A model generated the notes under the pieces. That model had not been told where the DNA came from and did no database searches. It saw only the letters and a list, made by a program, of their open reading frames with translations. Shown piece after piece: positions 1 to 6,829 of a stretch of 64,000 bases of DNA. The position numbers were made by a program, and so were the translations under genes. The stretch comes from Pseudarthrobacter sp. NS4 (GTDB taxonomy: Bacteria > Actinomycetota > Actinomycetes > Actinomycetales > Micrococcaceae). How positions within the stretch are numbered: the stretch's first letter is position 1; each line of letters opens with the position of its first letter. Location of the stretch: the NCBI RefSeq assembly GCF_024758005.1, contig NZ_CP103288.1, positions 558,001 through 622,000 on the forward strand, written 5' to 3'.

Positions 1-493
1 TGAAGATGTTCAGGGTTCCCAGTGTGACGATGAACGGCGGCAACCGGAACCTGGTGACCAGGAAGCCGTTCAGCGCGCCGGCGGCGAGGCCCACCGCCAG
101 GCCCAGGAGGAGGGCGAGGGGGCCGGGGACGCCGCTGCCCACGGACAGTTGCGCCACCACCATGGACGCGAGGATCATGACGGCACCGACGGACAGGTCA
201 ATGCCGGCGGTGAGGATGATCAGGGTCTGCGCTATGGCCAGGGTGCCAACCACGGACACCTGCTGCGTAATCAGCGACAGGTTTTCGAAGCGGAGGAACC
301 TGTCGTTGAGGAGGCCGAACACCACGACGGCGACAATCAGGACGATCGCCGGGCTGAGGGCAGGGTAGCGGTGGAGGATGTTCCGGAGGCGGCTAAGCGG
401 GGTTTGCCGGTCGAGGAATTCCCCGGCCAGGTCGGTGTGCCCTGCCGCGGGCGGTCCTGCGGTCTGTTGTTGGGTCACTGGTGCTCCTGACAT
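1..493 (-). CDS. Sugar ABC transporter permease (RbsC-type), partial
   Basis: This is the N-terminal 164 residues of an inner-membrane permease of the ribose/xylose/fructose branch (BPD_transp_2); the rest lies beyond the window edge. An Arg/Gln-rich cytoplasmic head is followed by a hydrophobic segment (ALSPAIVLIVAVVVFGLL) and the family signature ILTAGIDLSVGA. The ATG at 493 sits 15 bases after the binding-protein stop, so the two are cotranscribed; a GTG five codons further in is the alternative start. The ATPase is not visible and probably lies to the left. Substrate is not shown by sequence; a fructose or fructo-oligosaccharide role is inferred from the shared operator with the levanase. 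Confidence 0.88.
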   Translation of the reverse strand, partial: MSGAPVTQQQTAGPPAAGHTDLAGEFLDRQTPLSRLRNILHRYPALSPAIVLIVAVVVFGLLNDRFLRFENLSLITQQVSVVGTLAIAQTLIILTAGIDLSVGAVMILASMVVAQLSVGSGVPGPLALLLGLAVGLAAGALNGFLVTRFRLPPFIVTLGTLNIF

Positions 494-508
494 TGGTGAT
501 CGCCCTGC

Positions 509-1624
509 CTACTTGCCCCAGCAGATATCGCTGGCTTCGGTGGTGGTGATGCTCTCGACGCCTTCGGCCGGCTTGTCCGTTACGAGTTCCACGCCCGTGT
601 TGAAGAAGTCCAGGCCCTCGGTGTTGGCCGGCTTCTTGCCTGTCCTGGCCAGTTCCACAATGGCCTTTACCCCCATTTCGGCCATCTTCACCGGATACTG
701 CTGCGCAGTGGCCCCGATGACGCCGGACTTGACGTTGTCGACGCCGGCGCAGCCGCCGTCGACGGAAACGATCAGGACGTCCTTCTCCTTGCCGGCGGAC
801 TTCAGGGCTTCGTAGGCGCCGGCCGCTGCGGGTTCGTTGATGGTGTACACCACGTTGATGTTGGGATTTTTGGAGAGCAGGGTTTCCATGCCGGTACGCC
901 CGGCGTCCTCGGCTCCCTGCGAGGCCTGGCTGCCGACGATCTCGTACTCGCCGCCCTTGCCCCCGGTGTACTTGCCGGTCTTGGCTTCGTCCCCGTTCTT
1001 CTTCGCGTCTGCGGTGTCGATGCCCAGCCCGCTCAGGAAGCCCTGGTCACGGTTGTAGTCCACGGAGACCACCTTGTCGTCGAACAGGTCCAGCAGCGCG
1101 ATGGTTGCCTTCTTGCCGTCCAGTTGCGCTGCGGCCCACTTGCCGATCAGCTCGCCCGCAGCGAAGTTGTCCGTGGCGAAGGTGATGTCCGCGGCGTCCG
1201 CCGGGTCCGGCGGGGTGTCCAGGGCAATCACGAACAGGCCGGCGTCCTTGGCCTTCTGCAGTGCGTCGACGACGGAGGGGCCGTTGGGGGTGATCAGGAT
1301 GCCTTTGTCTCCCTTGGAGATGGCGTTCTCGATGGCCTGGATCTGCGTGTCCTCGTCGCCGTCGGCCTTTCCGGCCGCGAGCTTCAGGTCCACGCCGTCT
1401 GCCTCCGCTGCCTTCCTGGCGCCTTCCTGCATGGAGACGAAGAACGGGTTGGTGGTGGTCTTGACGATCAGGGAGACGCCCTCCTTTTCGTCGCCGGAGC
1501 CGTCGGTGCTGGAACCCGGGCTGGAGCTCCCGCCGCAGGCGGCCAGGCCAAGGGTGCCAAGTGTCAGTACTGCACCTGCGGCCATCAGGCGGCGGGCGAT
1601 GGAGCGGGAGGGAGTGGAACTCAT
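509..1624 (-). CDS. Sugar ABC transporter substrate-binding lipoprotein
   Basis: Periplasmic-binding-protein type I (Peripla_BP_4) solute receptor, 371 residues. The N-terminus is a lipoprotein signal with lipobox LAAC (Cys about residue 30) followed by a Gly/Ser linker, so the mature protein is lipid-anchored outside the membrane. The fold starts at [13 protein letters not shown]; pocket-type stretches such as [14 protein letters not shown] and [11 protein letters not shown] are visible. It resembles fructose-binding FrcB-like and ribose-binding proteins. RBS AGGAG lies 8 bases before the ATG. It heads an operon with the permease and is divergent from a LacI gene, with an operator 50 bp upstream. 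Fructose as ligand is inference. Confidence 0.9.
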   Translation of the reverse strand: MSSTPSRSIARRLMAAGAVLTLGTLGLAACGGSSSPGSSTDGSGDEKEGVSLIVKTTTNPFFVSMQEGARKAAEADGVDLKLAAGKADGDEDTQIQAIENAISKGDKGILITPNGPSVVDALQKAKDAGLFVIALDTPPDPADAADITFATDNFAAGELIGKWAAAQLDGKKATIALLDLFDDKVVSVDYNRDQGFLSGLGIDTADAKKNGDEAKTGKYTGGKGGEYEIVGSQASQGAEDAGRTGMETLLSKNPNINVVYTINEPAAAGAYEALKSAGKEKDVLIVSVDGGCAGVDNVKSGVIGATAQQYPVKMAEMGVKAIVELARTGKKPANTEGLDFFNTGVELVTDKPAEGVESITTTEASDICWGK

Positions 1625-1673
1625 CTTTGAATCTCCTGTTTCTCAAGCGCTGGTTCTGAACAGCTACGTTTCA

Positions 1674-1687
1674 TGACAACGATGTCA
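1674..1687. promoter_or_regulatory. LacI-type operator TGACAACGATGTCA (importer site)
   Basis: Near-perfect 14-bp palindrome (13/14 identity to the perfect TGACAACGTTGTCA at 9519-9532). It lies 50 bp upstream of the binding-protein ATG and just downstream of that operon's candidate -10, where a repressor would block transcription. Confidence 0.7.
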
Positions 1688-1693
1688 GGCCTC

Positions 1694-1722
1694 ATGTAAT
1701 CAGCGTCACAATGTAGAGTCAA
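1694..1722 (-). promoter_or_regulatory. Candidate promoter of the sugar importer operon
   Basis: On the minus strand TTGACT (1717-1722) is separated by 17 bases from TTACAT (1694-1699). The operator at 1674-1687 begins six bases beyond the -10, so it would cover the start site. Match to the -10 consensus is only moderate. Confidence 0.45.
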
Positions 1723-1750
1723 TAGAAATTCGATGATGAAGGACTGACTC

Positions 1751-2803
1751 ATGACAACGATGTCCAATCGTTACCTGGCAGATCCGGGAAAAGGCCGTCC
1801 CACCATGCGGCACGTGGCGGCGCTGGCCGGGGTGGGAATCAAAACCGTTTCCCGGGTGATGAACGATGAGCCCGGAGTTTCCGAGGCCACCAGGCGGCGG
1901 GTCCTCGGGGCGTCGCAGCAGTTGAATTACCAGCTGGACATGGCCGCCGGGAGCCTGCGCCGGGCCGGGCGGCAGACCCTCTCCATCGGGCTGCTGCTGC
2001 CGAGCGTTGCCAACCCGTTCAGCAGCGAGATCCATCGCGCATTGGAGGATGCTGTGACGGCGCGCGGTATCGCCGTGTTCGCGGCCAGCCTGGATGATGA
2101 CCCGGACCGCGAGAAGACGCTGGTGGCGGCATTCCTGGGGCGGCGGGTGGACGGATTGGTGCTGACCCCCATTGCCAGGAGCCAGGCGTATGCCATTCCT
2201 GAACATTCCCGCGACCTGCCGATGGTGTTCATCGACCGTGAGCCGGTGGGTATCGACGCTGACGCGGTGGTGACGGACAACGCCGTCGGCGCCTCGCGCG
2301 CCGCCGCGCACCTGCTGGCACACGGCCACAACAAACTGGCCTATCTCGGTGACCGGACGGATATCCAGACGGCGCGTGAACGGCGTCGTGGTTTCATCGA
2401 GGAGCTGGGCCGCGCGGGGATTTCCACCGCCACCGTTCCCGTCCGGGAGGGCCTCCACAACGAAGAATCAGCCCGGCAGGCGGCCCTGGAGCTGCTCCGG
2501 GGGGAGAACCCGCCCAGTGCCATTTTCTCCAGCCAGAACCTCGTCACCGTCGGGGTGATGCGGGCGCTGAAGGAGCTGGGGCTCAGCCGGCAGGTGGCAT
2601 TGGTGGGGTTCGATGACTTCACGCTGGCGGACATGATGGAGCCCGGCATCACCGTCATCGCCCAGCACCCGGAGCGGATCGGAAAGCTGGCCGCGGAACG
2701 CCTGCTGGCCAGGATCGACGGCGACGACCGCCCGCCCGAAACGTACATTGTCCCCTCCGAGCTCATTGAGCGCGGGTCCGGGGAGATTCCGCCCGCTTCC
2801 TGA
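1751..2803 (+). CDS. LacI-family transcriptional repressor (fructan/fructose regulon)
   Basis: LacI-type repressor of 350 residues. The helix-turn-helix is at residues 18-40 (TMRHVAALAGVGIKTVSRVMN), the hinge follows at about 60, and a periplasmic-binding-like sensor domain fills the rest, ending in the usual ERGSG-type tail. ATG at 1751 is preceded by GAAGGA; a second ATG lies three codons in. The first codons overlap an operator-like sequence (1752-1765), suggesting autorepression. It is divergent from the sugar importer. The same palindrome stands before the levanase 7 kb away, which makes this protein the likely regulator of both. The inducer is unknown; fructose or a fructo-oligosaccharide is my inference. 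Confidence 0.9.
   Translation: MTTMSNRYLADPGKGRPTMRHVAALAGVGIKTVSRVMNDEPGVSEATRRRVLGASQQLNYQLDMAAGSLRRAGRQTLSIGLLLPSVANPFSSEIHRALEDAVTARGIAVFAASLDDDPDREKTLVAAFLGRRVDGLVLTPIARSQAYAIPEHSRDLPMVFIDREPVGIDADAVVTDNAVGASRAAAHLLAHGHNKLAYLGDRTDIQTARERRRGFIEELGRAGISTATVPVREGLHNEESARQAALELLRGENPPSAIFSSQNLVTVGVMRALKELGLSRQVALVGFDDFTLADMMEPGITVIAQHPERIGKLAAERLLARIDGDDRPPETYIVPSELIERGSGEIPPAS
1752..1765. promoter_or_regulatory. Operator-like site overlapping the lacI start codon
   Basis: TGACAACGATGTCC begins at the second base of the lacI ATG. It differs from the importer operator only in its last base. A repressor bound here would cover the lacI translation start region, consistent with negative autoregulation. 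Confidence 0.5.
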
Positions 2804-3022
2804 TTTTGCCCGCCCGGCACAACCCGCCCAACACCAACCGACAAGGGGAGACCCCATGACCAGGACGCTCTACGCCGAATTCACCGTCAAGCCCGGCAGC
2901 GAAGGCCGGGTTGCCGAGATGATGCGCGAGCTTACCGAGCATGTCCGCCGCGAACCCGGCAACCAGCTCTTCCTGCCCTACACCCGCGAGCGCAATCCTC
3001 GCGAGTACTTCGTTTTCGAGGT

Positions 3023-3990
3023 CTAGGTGTATTGACCTGAGAGGTTGGTGACGCGGCTGGCCGGTGTCTGACCTTTGAGTGCTGTGTGGGCTCGGTGGTT
3101 ATTGTAGGCGTGGAGCCAGTTGGGGAAAGCGGCGACACGCTCGGTCTCTGAGCGGTAGGGGCGGATGTAGGCCCATTCCTCGAGCATGGTGCGGTTGAAG
3201 CGTTCGACTTTGCCGTTGGTTGTGGGCGGTAGGGGCGGGTGCGTTTATGCTTGATGTCCGGGCCCAGGGCTTGAGCGAAGGCTCGGGACCGGTAGCAGTT
3301 CCCGTTGTCGGTCAGGACCCGCTGGACCGTGATTCCTTGGGCTTGGAACCAGGCGTTGGCGCGCTGCCAGAAGGCTGCTGCGGTTTCCTTTGTCTCGTCG
3401 GTGAGGATCTCGGTGTAGGCGAGGCGTGAATGGTCATCGACGGCGTTGTGGAGGTAGTGGTAGCCGGGTCGGCGGTTGGATGGAGTCCGTGCCTTGTTCC
3501 GGCGCCCGGTGGCCCTGCCGAGGGCACGGTGTCCGCCGCCGTCCGGGATCCGGCCGAGTTTCTTGATGTCGACATGGATCAGGTCCCCGGGCCTGTCGTG
3601 TTCGTAGCGGCGGATCACTCGTCCGGTGCCACGGTCCAGCCAGGTCAGTTTCGCCAGCCGGTAGCGGGACAGGACGCGGTGCACGGTGGAGGGGTGGATT
3701 CCCAGCAGATAGCCGATCCTGGCCGGCCCCCAGCGCCGGTTCACGCGGATGGCGATGATCCGCCGCTCCGTACGGGTTGCCGTGCGCCGGGGAGAAGAGT
3801 GCGGGCGGCTGGAGCGGTCCTCCATCCCAGCTGGACCGCGCTCTCGGTAGCGCTGGGCCCAACGCGCAGCAGTGGGCACTGAGACCTGAAACCGCTCCGC
3901 GGCCCGGCGAAGACTCCAACACTGGTCAACGACACATTGCGCGAGCTGCAGCCGTCCACGAGGGGTCAGAAGAGCGTTAGGGTGGGACAT
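3023..3990 (-). pseudogene. IS481-family transposase, copy 1, frameshifted
   Basis: Homologue of the intact transposase at 24155-25123, apparently identical over the first 250 or so residues: N-terminal HTH (ERFQVSVPTAARWAQRYRER), then an rve integrase core. One T is missing near 3218-3222 (GGTTG here, GGTTTG in the other copy), just after the conserved YRPQ. Reading then leaves the normal frame before NGKVERFNR, so the third catalytic residue (E of the DDE triad) and the C-terminus are lost. The coordinates mark the full-length frame, which would end at the TAG in the target duplication. Presumably inactive in cis. Confidence 0.9.
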
Positions 3991-4099
3991 GAAGACCTCC
4001 GTGCGTGGAATTGGACTCTAGACAAGCCCCACTCCACCCGGAGGTCTTCTTCATGTCACCAAACCACGCCGACCGTCACTAACCTCCGTGGTCAATACA
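3028..4099 (-). mobile_element. IS481-family insertion sequence, copy 1 (1072 bp)
   Basis: Terminal inverted repeats start TGTATTGACC at both ends, followed by partly matching GAGGTTGGTGACG / GAGGTTAGTGACG. The element is flanked by a 6-bp direct repeat TCTAGG (3022-3027 and 4100-4105), fitting the NCTAGN target known for IS481. It is one base shorter than copy 2 (24046-25118), which lies in the opposite orientation. Confidence 0.95.
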
Positions 4100-4261
4100 T
4101 CTAGGGCGACGACGCAGCCTTCCAGGAACACATCACGGCCGACTATGGTGCGCGGTTCAACGGAGAGCTGGCGGAGCATATCGAGGAGGACGGTTCCGTC
4201 CTGACCTGGCTGCAGCCCGTGCGCTGACGGTCGCAGGGGCGCGTTAAAAGGCGCTGGGTAA

Positions 4262-4275
4262 GTAGACTGGTCTAC
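4262..4275. promoter_or_regulatory. Candidate TetR operator GTAGACTGGTCTAC
   Basis: Inverted repeat GTAGAC-TG-GTCTAC, 23 bp upstream of the tetR ATG. The AGAC/GTCT half-sites and position immediately before the gene are typical of TetR autorepression. Confidence 0.65.
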
Positions 4276-4297
4276 CTATCCTCCCGCAAGGAGTCCG

Positions 4298-4894
4298 ATG
4301 TCTGCCTCCAACCTTCCGGTTCCGCCACGGCGTCCGGCGCGCGAGCTGCTGCTCGACGCCGCTGCCCGCCTCTTCTATGCACAGGGGGTGGCTGCCACCG
4401 GCATCGACGCCATCACAGCCGAGGCAGGAGTGGCGAAGAAGAGCCTGTACAACAACTTCGCTTCAAAGGCTGAGCTGGTTGCGGCATACCTGGAAGCGCG
4501 GCATGAGGAATGGCTCGGCCTGTACCGAAGCCGGCTGGAGGCCGCAAAAAGTCCCCTCGAGCGCGTCCTCGCCATCTTCGACGCCTACCTGGACCACGCC
4601 AGCTTCGCTTACGAACATGGTTTCCGGGGCTGCGGACTGCTCAATGCCGCCGCTGAAATGCCGGCAGGTGATGCTGGCAGGCTGGCTGTCCGGCACCATA
4701 AGGAAGAGGTGGAGGGCCTCCTGGCGGCGCATGCGGCAGAGCTGCTCCCGGGGGAAGGGGAGCGGGCCGCGGGCCTGGCCCGGCACCTGTCCTTCCTGCT
4801 CGAGGGTGCCATGGCCCGGGCCGGCCTCGAAGGCCGGGACGATCGCCTCAGGGATGCCCGGGCCATCGCTGCCCGGATGCTGGAAGACCTGTGA
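4298..4894 (+). CDS. TetR/AcrR-family transcriptional regulator
   Basis: 198 residues. The N-terminal TetR DNA-binding domain is clear: ARELLLDAAARLFYAQGV, then IDAITAEAGVAKKSLYNNF as the HTH. The C-terminal ligand domain is family-specific and carries a C-x-L-x-N-A-A-x-E-like run (RGCGLLNAAAEMP). RBS AAGGAG precedes ATG. The stop overlaps the GTG start of the EamA transporter by GTGA, so the pair is translationally coupled. The usual reading is a repressor of the exporter that responds to its substrate; the ligand is unknown. Confidence 0.92.
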   Translation: MSASNLPVPPRRPARELLLDAAARLFYAQGVAATGIDAITAEAGVAKKSLYNNFASKAELVAAYLEARHEEWLGLYRSRLEAAKSPLERVLAIFDAYLDHASFAYEHGFRGCGLLNAAAEMPAGDAGRLAVRHHKEEVEGLLAAHAAELLPGEGERAAGLARHLSFLLEGAMARAGLEGRDDRLRDARAIAARMLEDL

Positions 4895-5997
4895 AGGCGG
4901 AAGGCAACCACGCGAACGCGCCGTTGTGGGGAGCCCTCTTCGTGGTGGCGGCGTCAATACTGTGGGGAACCACGGGGACGGCAGCCACGCTTGCCCCGTC
5001 GGTGAGCCCGCTCGCCATTGGAGCCGTCGCCATGGGGGTGGGCGGACTGCTTCAGGCGGTCTATGCCGCCAGGCCCATTGCCGGCCAGTGGCCCGGCCTG
5101 GTGGAGCGATGGCGGCTGGTATCCCTGGCGGCAGCAGCCGTTGCCGTCTACCCCCTCGCCTTCTACAGCTCCATGCGGTTGTCCGGGGTGGCCATCGGAA
5201 CCGTGGTGTCCATCGGTTCGGCTCCGGTTGCCGCAGCGCTGATAGAACGGTTCACGGACCATAAGCCGCTCACGCGGCGATGGATCCTCGGTGCGATGCT
5301 GGGCGTGGCCGGCGCAGGGGCTCTGTCCTTTGCAGGCCACAGTCCCTCAGGGGCCGAAGCCGCCGATTCCTGGGCTTCGACGGCCGGCATACTCCTGGGG
5401 CTGGTGGCCGGCGGCACGTATGCGCTCTATTCCTGGGCAGCGCACCGGCTGATCGGCGGCGGCATCTCGTCGAGGGCCGCCATGGGAACGGTCTTCGGGC
5501 TCGGGGGATTGCTGCTGATGCCGGTGCTGGCTGTGACAGGCGCGCCGCTGCTGGAGTCATGGACCAACTTCTCCGTGGGCGCGTACATGGCCCTCGTCCC
5601 GATGTTTGCCGGGTACGTCCTGTTCGGCTGGGGACTGGCCCGTATCCGCGCAAGCACCGCAACCAGCATTTCCCTGCTGGAAACGGTTGTGGCCGCGGTC
5701 CTCGCCGTGCTGGTGGTCGGGGAACGGCTCCCGGCACTTGGCTGGCTTGGCGCCGCCGTCGTACTGCTAAGCCTGTTCATCCTGACGCCGGGACCGCGCC
5801 CCAAAGGCCGGAGGCAGGCCCAGGCGGCGCGTCCATCAGCCGGTGGGCTGTTCCCGTCGCCGGCCCCTGCCCAGGAAGGGGTTGAGGAACTGGCGGGCGC
5901 CCAGCCCCAGCAGCACAATTCCCGGGACGACGGCGGCGATCGCCTGGCTGCCAATTCCCGCGATCACGAGCACAAGCCCCAGCAGGCAAAGGGCTGA
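4891..5997 (+). CDS. EamA/DMT-superfamily transporter
   Basis: Drug/metabolite transporter with about ten membrane helices in two EamA repeats (about residues 10-140 and 165-300). The first repeat opens with LWGALFVVAASILWGTTG and the second ends VVLLSLFILTPGPRP. Start is GTG at 4891, overlapping the tetR stop. The reading frame runs about 60 residues past the last helix as a polar tail rich in Q, P and A, antisense to the DUF3040 gene for 162 bp. That tail is unlike normal DMT proteins and may reflect loss of the native stop. Direction (efflux) is family knowledge; substrate is unknown. Confidence 0.9.
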   Translation: MKAEGNHANAPLWGALFVVAASILWGTTGTAATLAPSVSPLAIGAVAMGVGGLLQAVYAARPIAGQWPGLVERWRLVSLAAAAVAVYPLAFYSSMRLSGVAIGTVVSIGSAPVAAALIERFTDHKPLTRRWILGAMLGVAGAGALSFAGHSPSGAEAADSWASTAGILLGLVAGGTYALYSWAAHRLIGGGISSRAAMGTVFGLGGLLLMPVLAVTGAPLLESWTNFSVGAYMALVPMFAGYVLFGWGLARIRASTATSISLLETVVAAVLAVLVVGERLPALGWLGAAVVLLSLFILTPGPRPKGRRQAQAARPSAGGLFPSPAPAQEGVEELAGAQPQQHNSRDDGGDRLAANSRDHEHKPQQAKG

Positions 5998-6132
5998 GCC
6001 AGAGAAAAGGCCTGCCGGAATGCGGCGGGCCGGGTAGCCGGAGAGCAGCTCCATGGCCAGGTGGGGATCATCGGCGATCAGTCCCAGCTCCAGTTCCTTG
6101 AGCAGCCTCCGCTCCTCTTCGGACATTGGCAT
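5836..6132 (-). CDS. DUF3040 family small membrane protein
   Basis: 98 residues. The N-terminal hallmark MSEEERRLLKELELGLIADD of DUF3040 is followed by two hydrophobic helices (SGSALCLLGLVLVIAGIGS and AIAAVVPGIVLLGLGA) and a basic tail. The start is either 6132 or 6126 (MSEEE). Function is unknown; the family is common in Actinobacteria. Its 3' third overlaps the end of the convergent EamA reading frame, which is more likely an extension of that frame than a fault here. Confidence 0.85.
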   Translation of the reverse strand: MPMSEEERRLLKELELGLIADDPHLAMELLSGYPARRIPAGLFSGSALCLLGLVLVIAGIGSQAIAAVVPGIVLLGLGARQFLNPFLGRGRRREQPTG

Positions 6133-6198
6133 TGCATGCCCCTGGATTCCATGAGACGCGGGTGTCGGTATTGACCGTAGGAGCCTTCTCTCGGTTAG

Positions 6199-6771
6199 TC
6201 AAGAGCCGCCAGGACCGGGCTGGGAGTGTTCGTCAAGGACGTCATACCGGAGGGAATCACCGAACACCCGCACTCCCTTGGTAGCGATGTGCACCGTGTT
6301 TGCTGAGCGCGGCATCAGGTGCTCAACCGGAGTCCCGGCAAGCAAAAGGCAGTGGTCTGAAATGAGCCGCCGGTGGCACCGCCACCAGAGCGTCTCGCTG
6401 CACATGATGGCAGTCTGTGCAGCCCTCGCGCCGGCAACCAGCTCGCCGGCAGCGGCCCTGAAGCCGTCCGAGCGCATGTAGGACGCGTAGGCCCGGAACG
6501 ACTCGTTGCGGAGCGCGATGTCCGGGGAATCGGGAGGAAGCTTGCGGAAACCACCCAGCCGCTGCTCCCACCGGTAGGTGATTCCCGCTTCCGGAAGCCA
6601 TACGGCCATCCGGTCCTTGCCGAAATGCGGATGCTTGCGGCTGCCGGGGCCAATCCGCACATCCACCAGGGACGTCACCCCGGCGGAAGTCAGCAGTTCC
6701 GTGAAATCGGACTGCGAGGCGGTTCCGTGACCTACGGTGTAAAGGGCCTTCATTGAAGCCATGATAGGCAT
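6199..6771 (-). CDS. DUF488 family protein
   Basis: 190 residues from the first ATG; MKALYTVGHGT at 6753 is the start most DUF488 proteins would use. Family hallmarks seen are YTVGHGT near the N-terminus, VDVRIGPGSRKHPHF, a YRWEQRLGGFR run, and the cysteine-containing IMCSETLWWRCHR followed by RRLISD. The family is cytoplasmic and of unknown function, with the Cys-His region suspected to be functional. It stands alone, separated from the levanase by a strong hairpin. Confidence 0.88.
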   Translation of the reverse strand: MPIMASMKALYTVGHGTASQSDFTELLTSAGVTSLVDVRIGPGSRKHPHFGKDRMAVWLPEAGITYRWEQRLGGFRKLPPDSPDIALRNESFRAYASYMRSDGFRAAAGELVAGARAAQTAIMCSETLWWRCHRRLISDHCLLLAGTPVEHLMPRSANTVHIATKGVRVFGDSLRYDVLDEHSQPGPGGS

Positions 6772-6772
6772 T

Positions 6773-6819
6773 CCGCCGGCCTGGGGAGGCAGCCCGGCCG
6801 CCTCCCCTCCCGCCGGCGG
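6773..6819. terminator. Strong hairpin between levanase and DUF488 genes
   Basis: Outer arms CCGCCGGC (6773-6780) and GCCGGCGG (6812-6819) enclose inner arms GGGGAGGC and GCCTCCCC. It lies just after the levanase stop and is probably its terminator, though no clear T-run follows. Confidence 0.6.
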
Positions 6820-6829
6820 TATTGCTTTC

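Larger units (their letters stand above)
2856..4227 (+). pseudogene. Antibiotic biosynthesis monooxygenase-like (ABM/YgiN) protein, split by IS481 element
   Basis: Small ferredoxin-like ABM protein of about 100 residues, now in two pieces. The 5' part (2856-3027, RBS AAGGGGAG) encodes MTRTLYAEFTVKPGSEGRV and runs to YFVFEV; the 3' part (4106-4227) encodes DDAAFQEHITADYGARF and ends in TWLQPVR-stop. The frame is kept if the IS and one 6-bp duplication are removed, but the rebuilt junction reads GTC TAG GGC, an in-frame stop where relatives have a tyrosine (V-Y-R-D). The gene may therefore have been broken before the IS arrived. It lies 52 bp after lacI, possibly cotranscribed with it. Confidence 0.82.
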
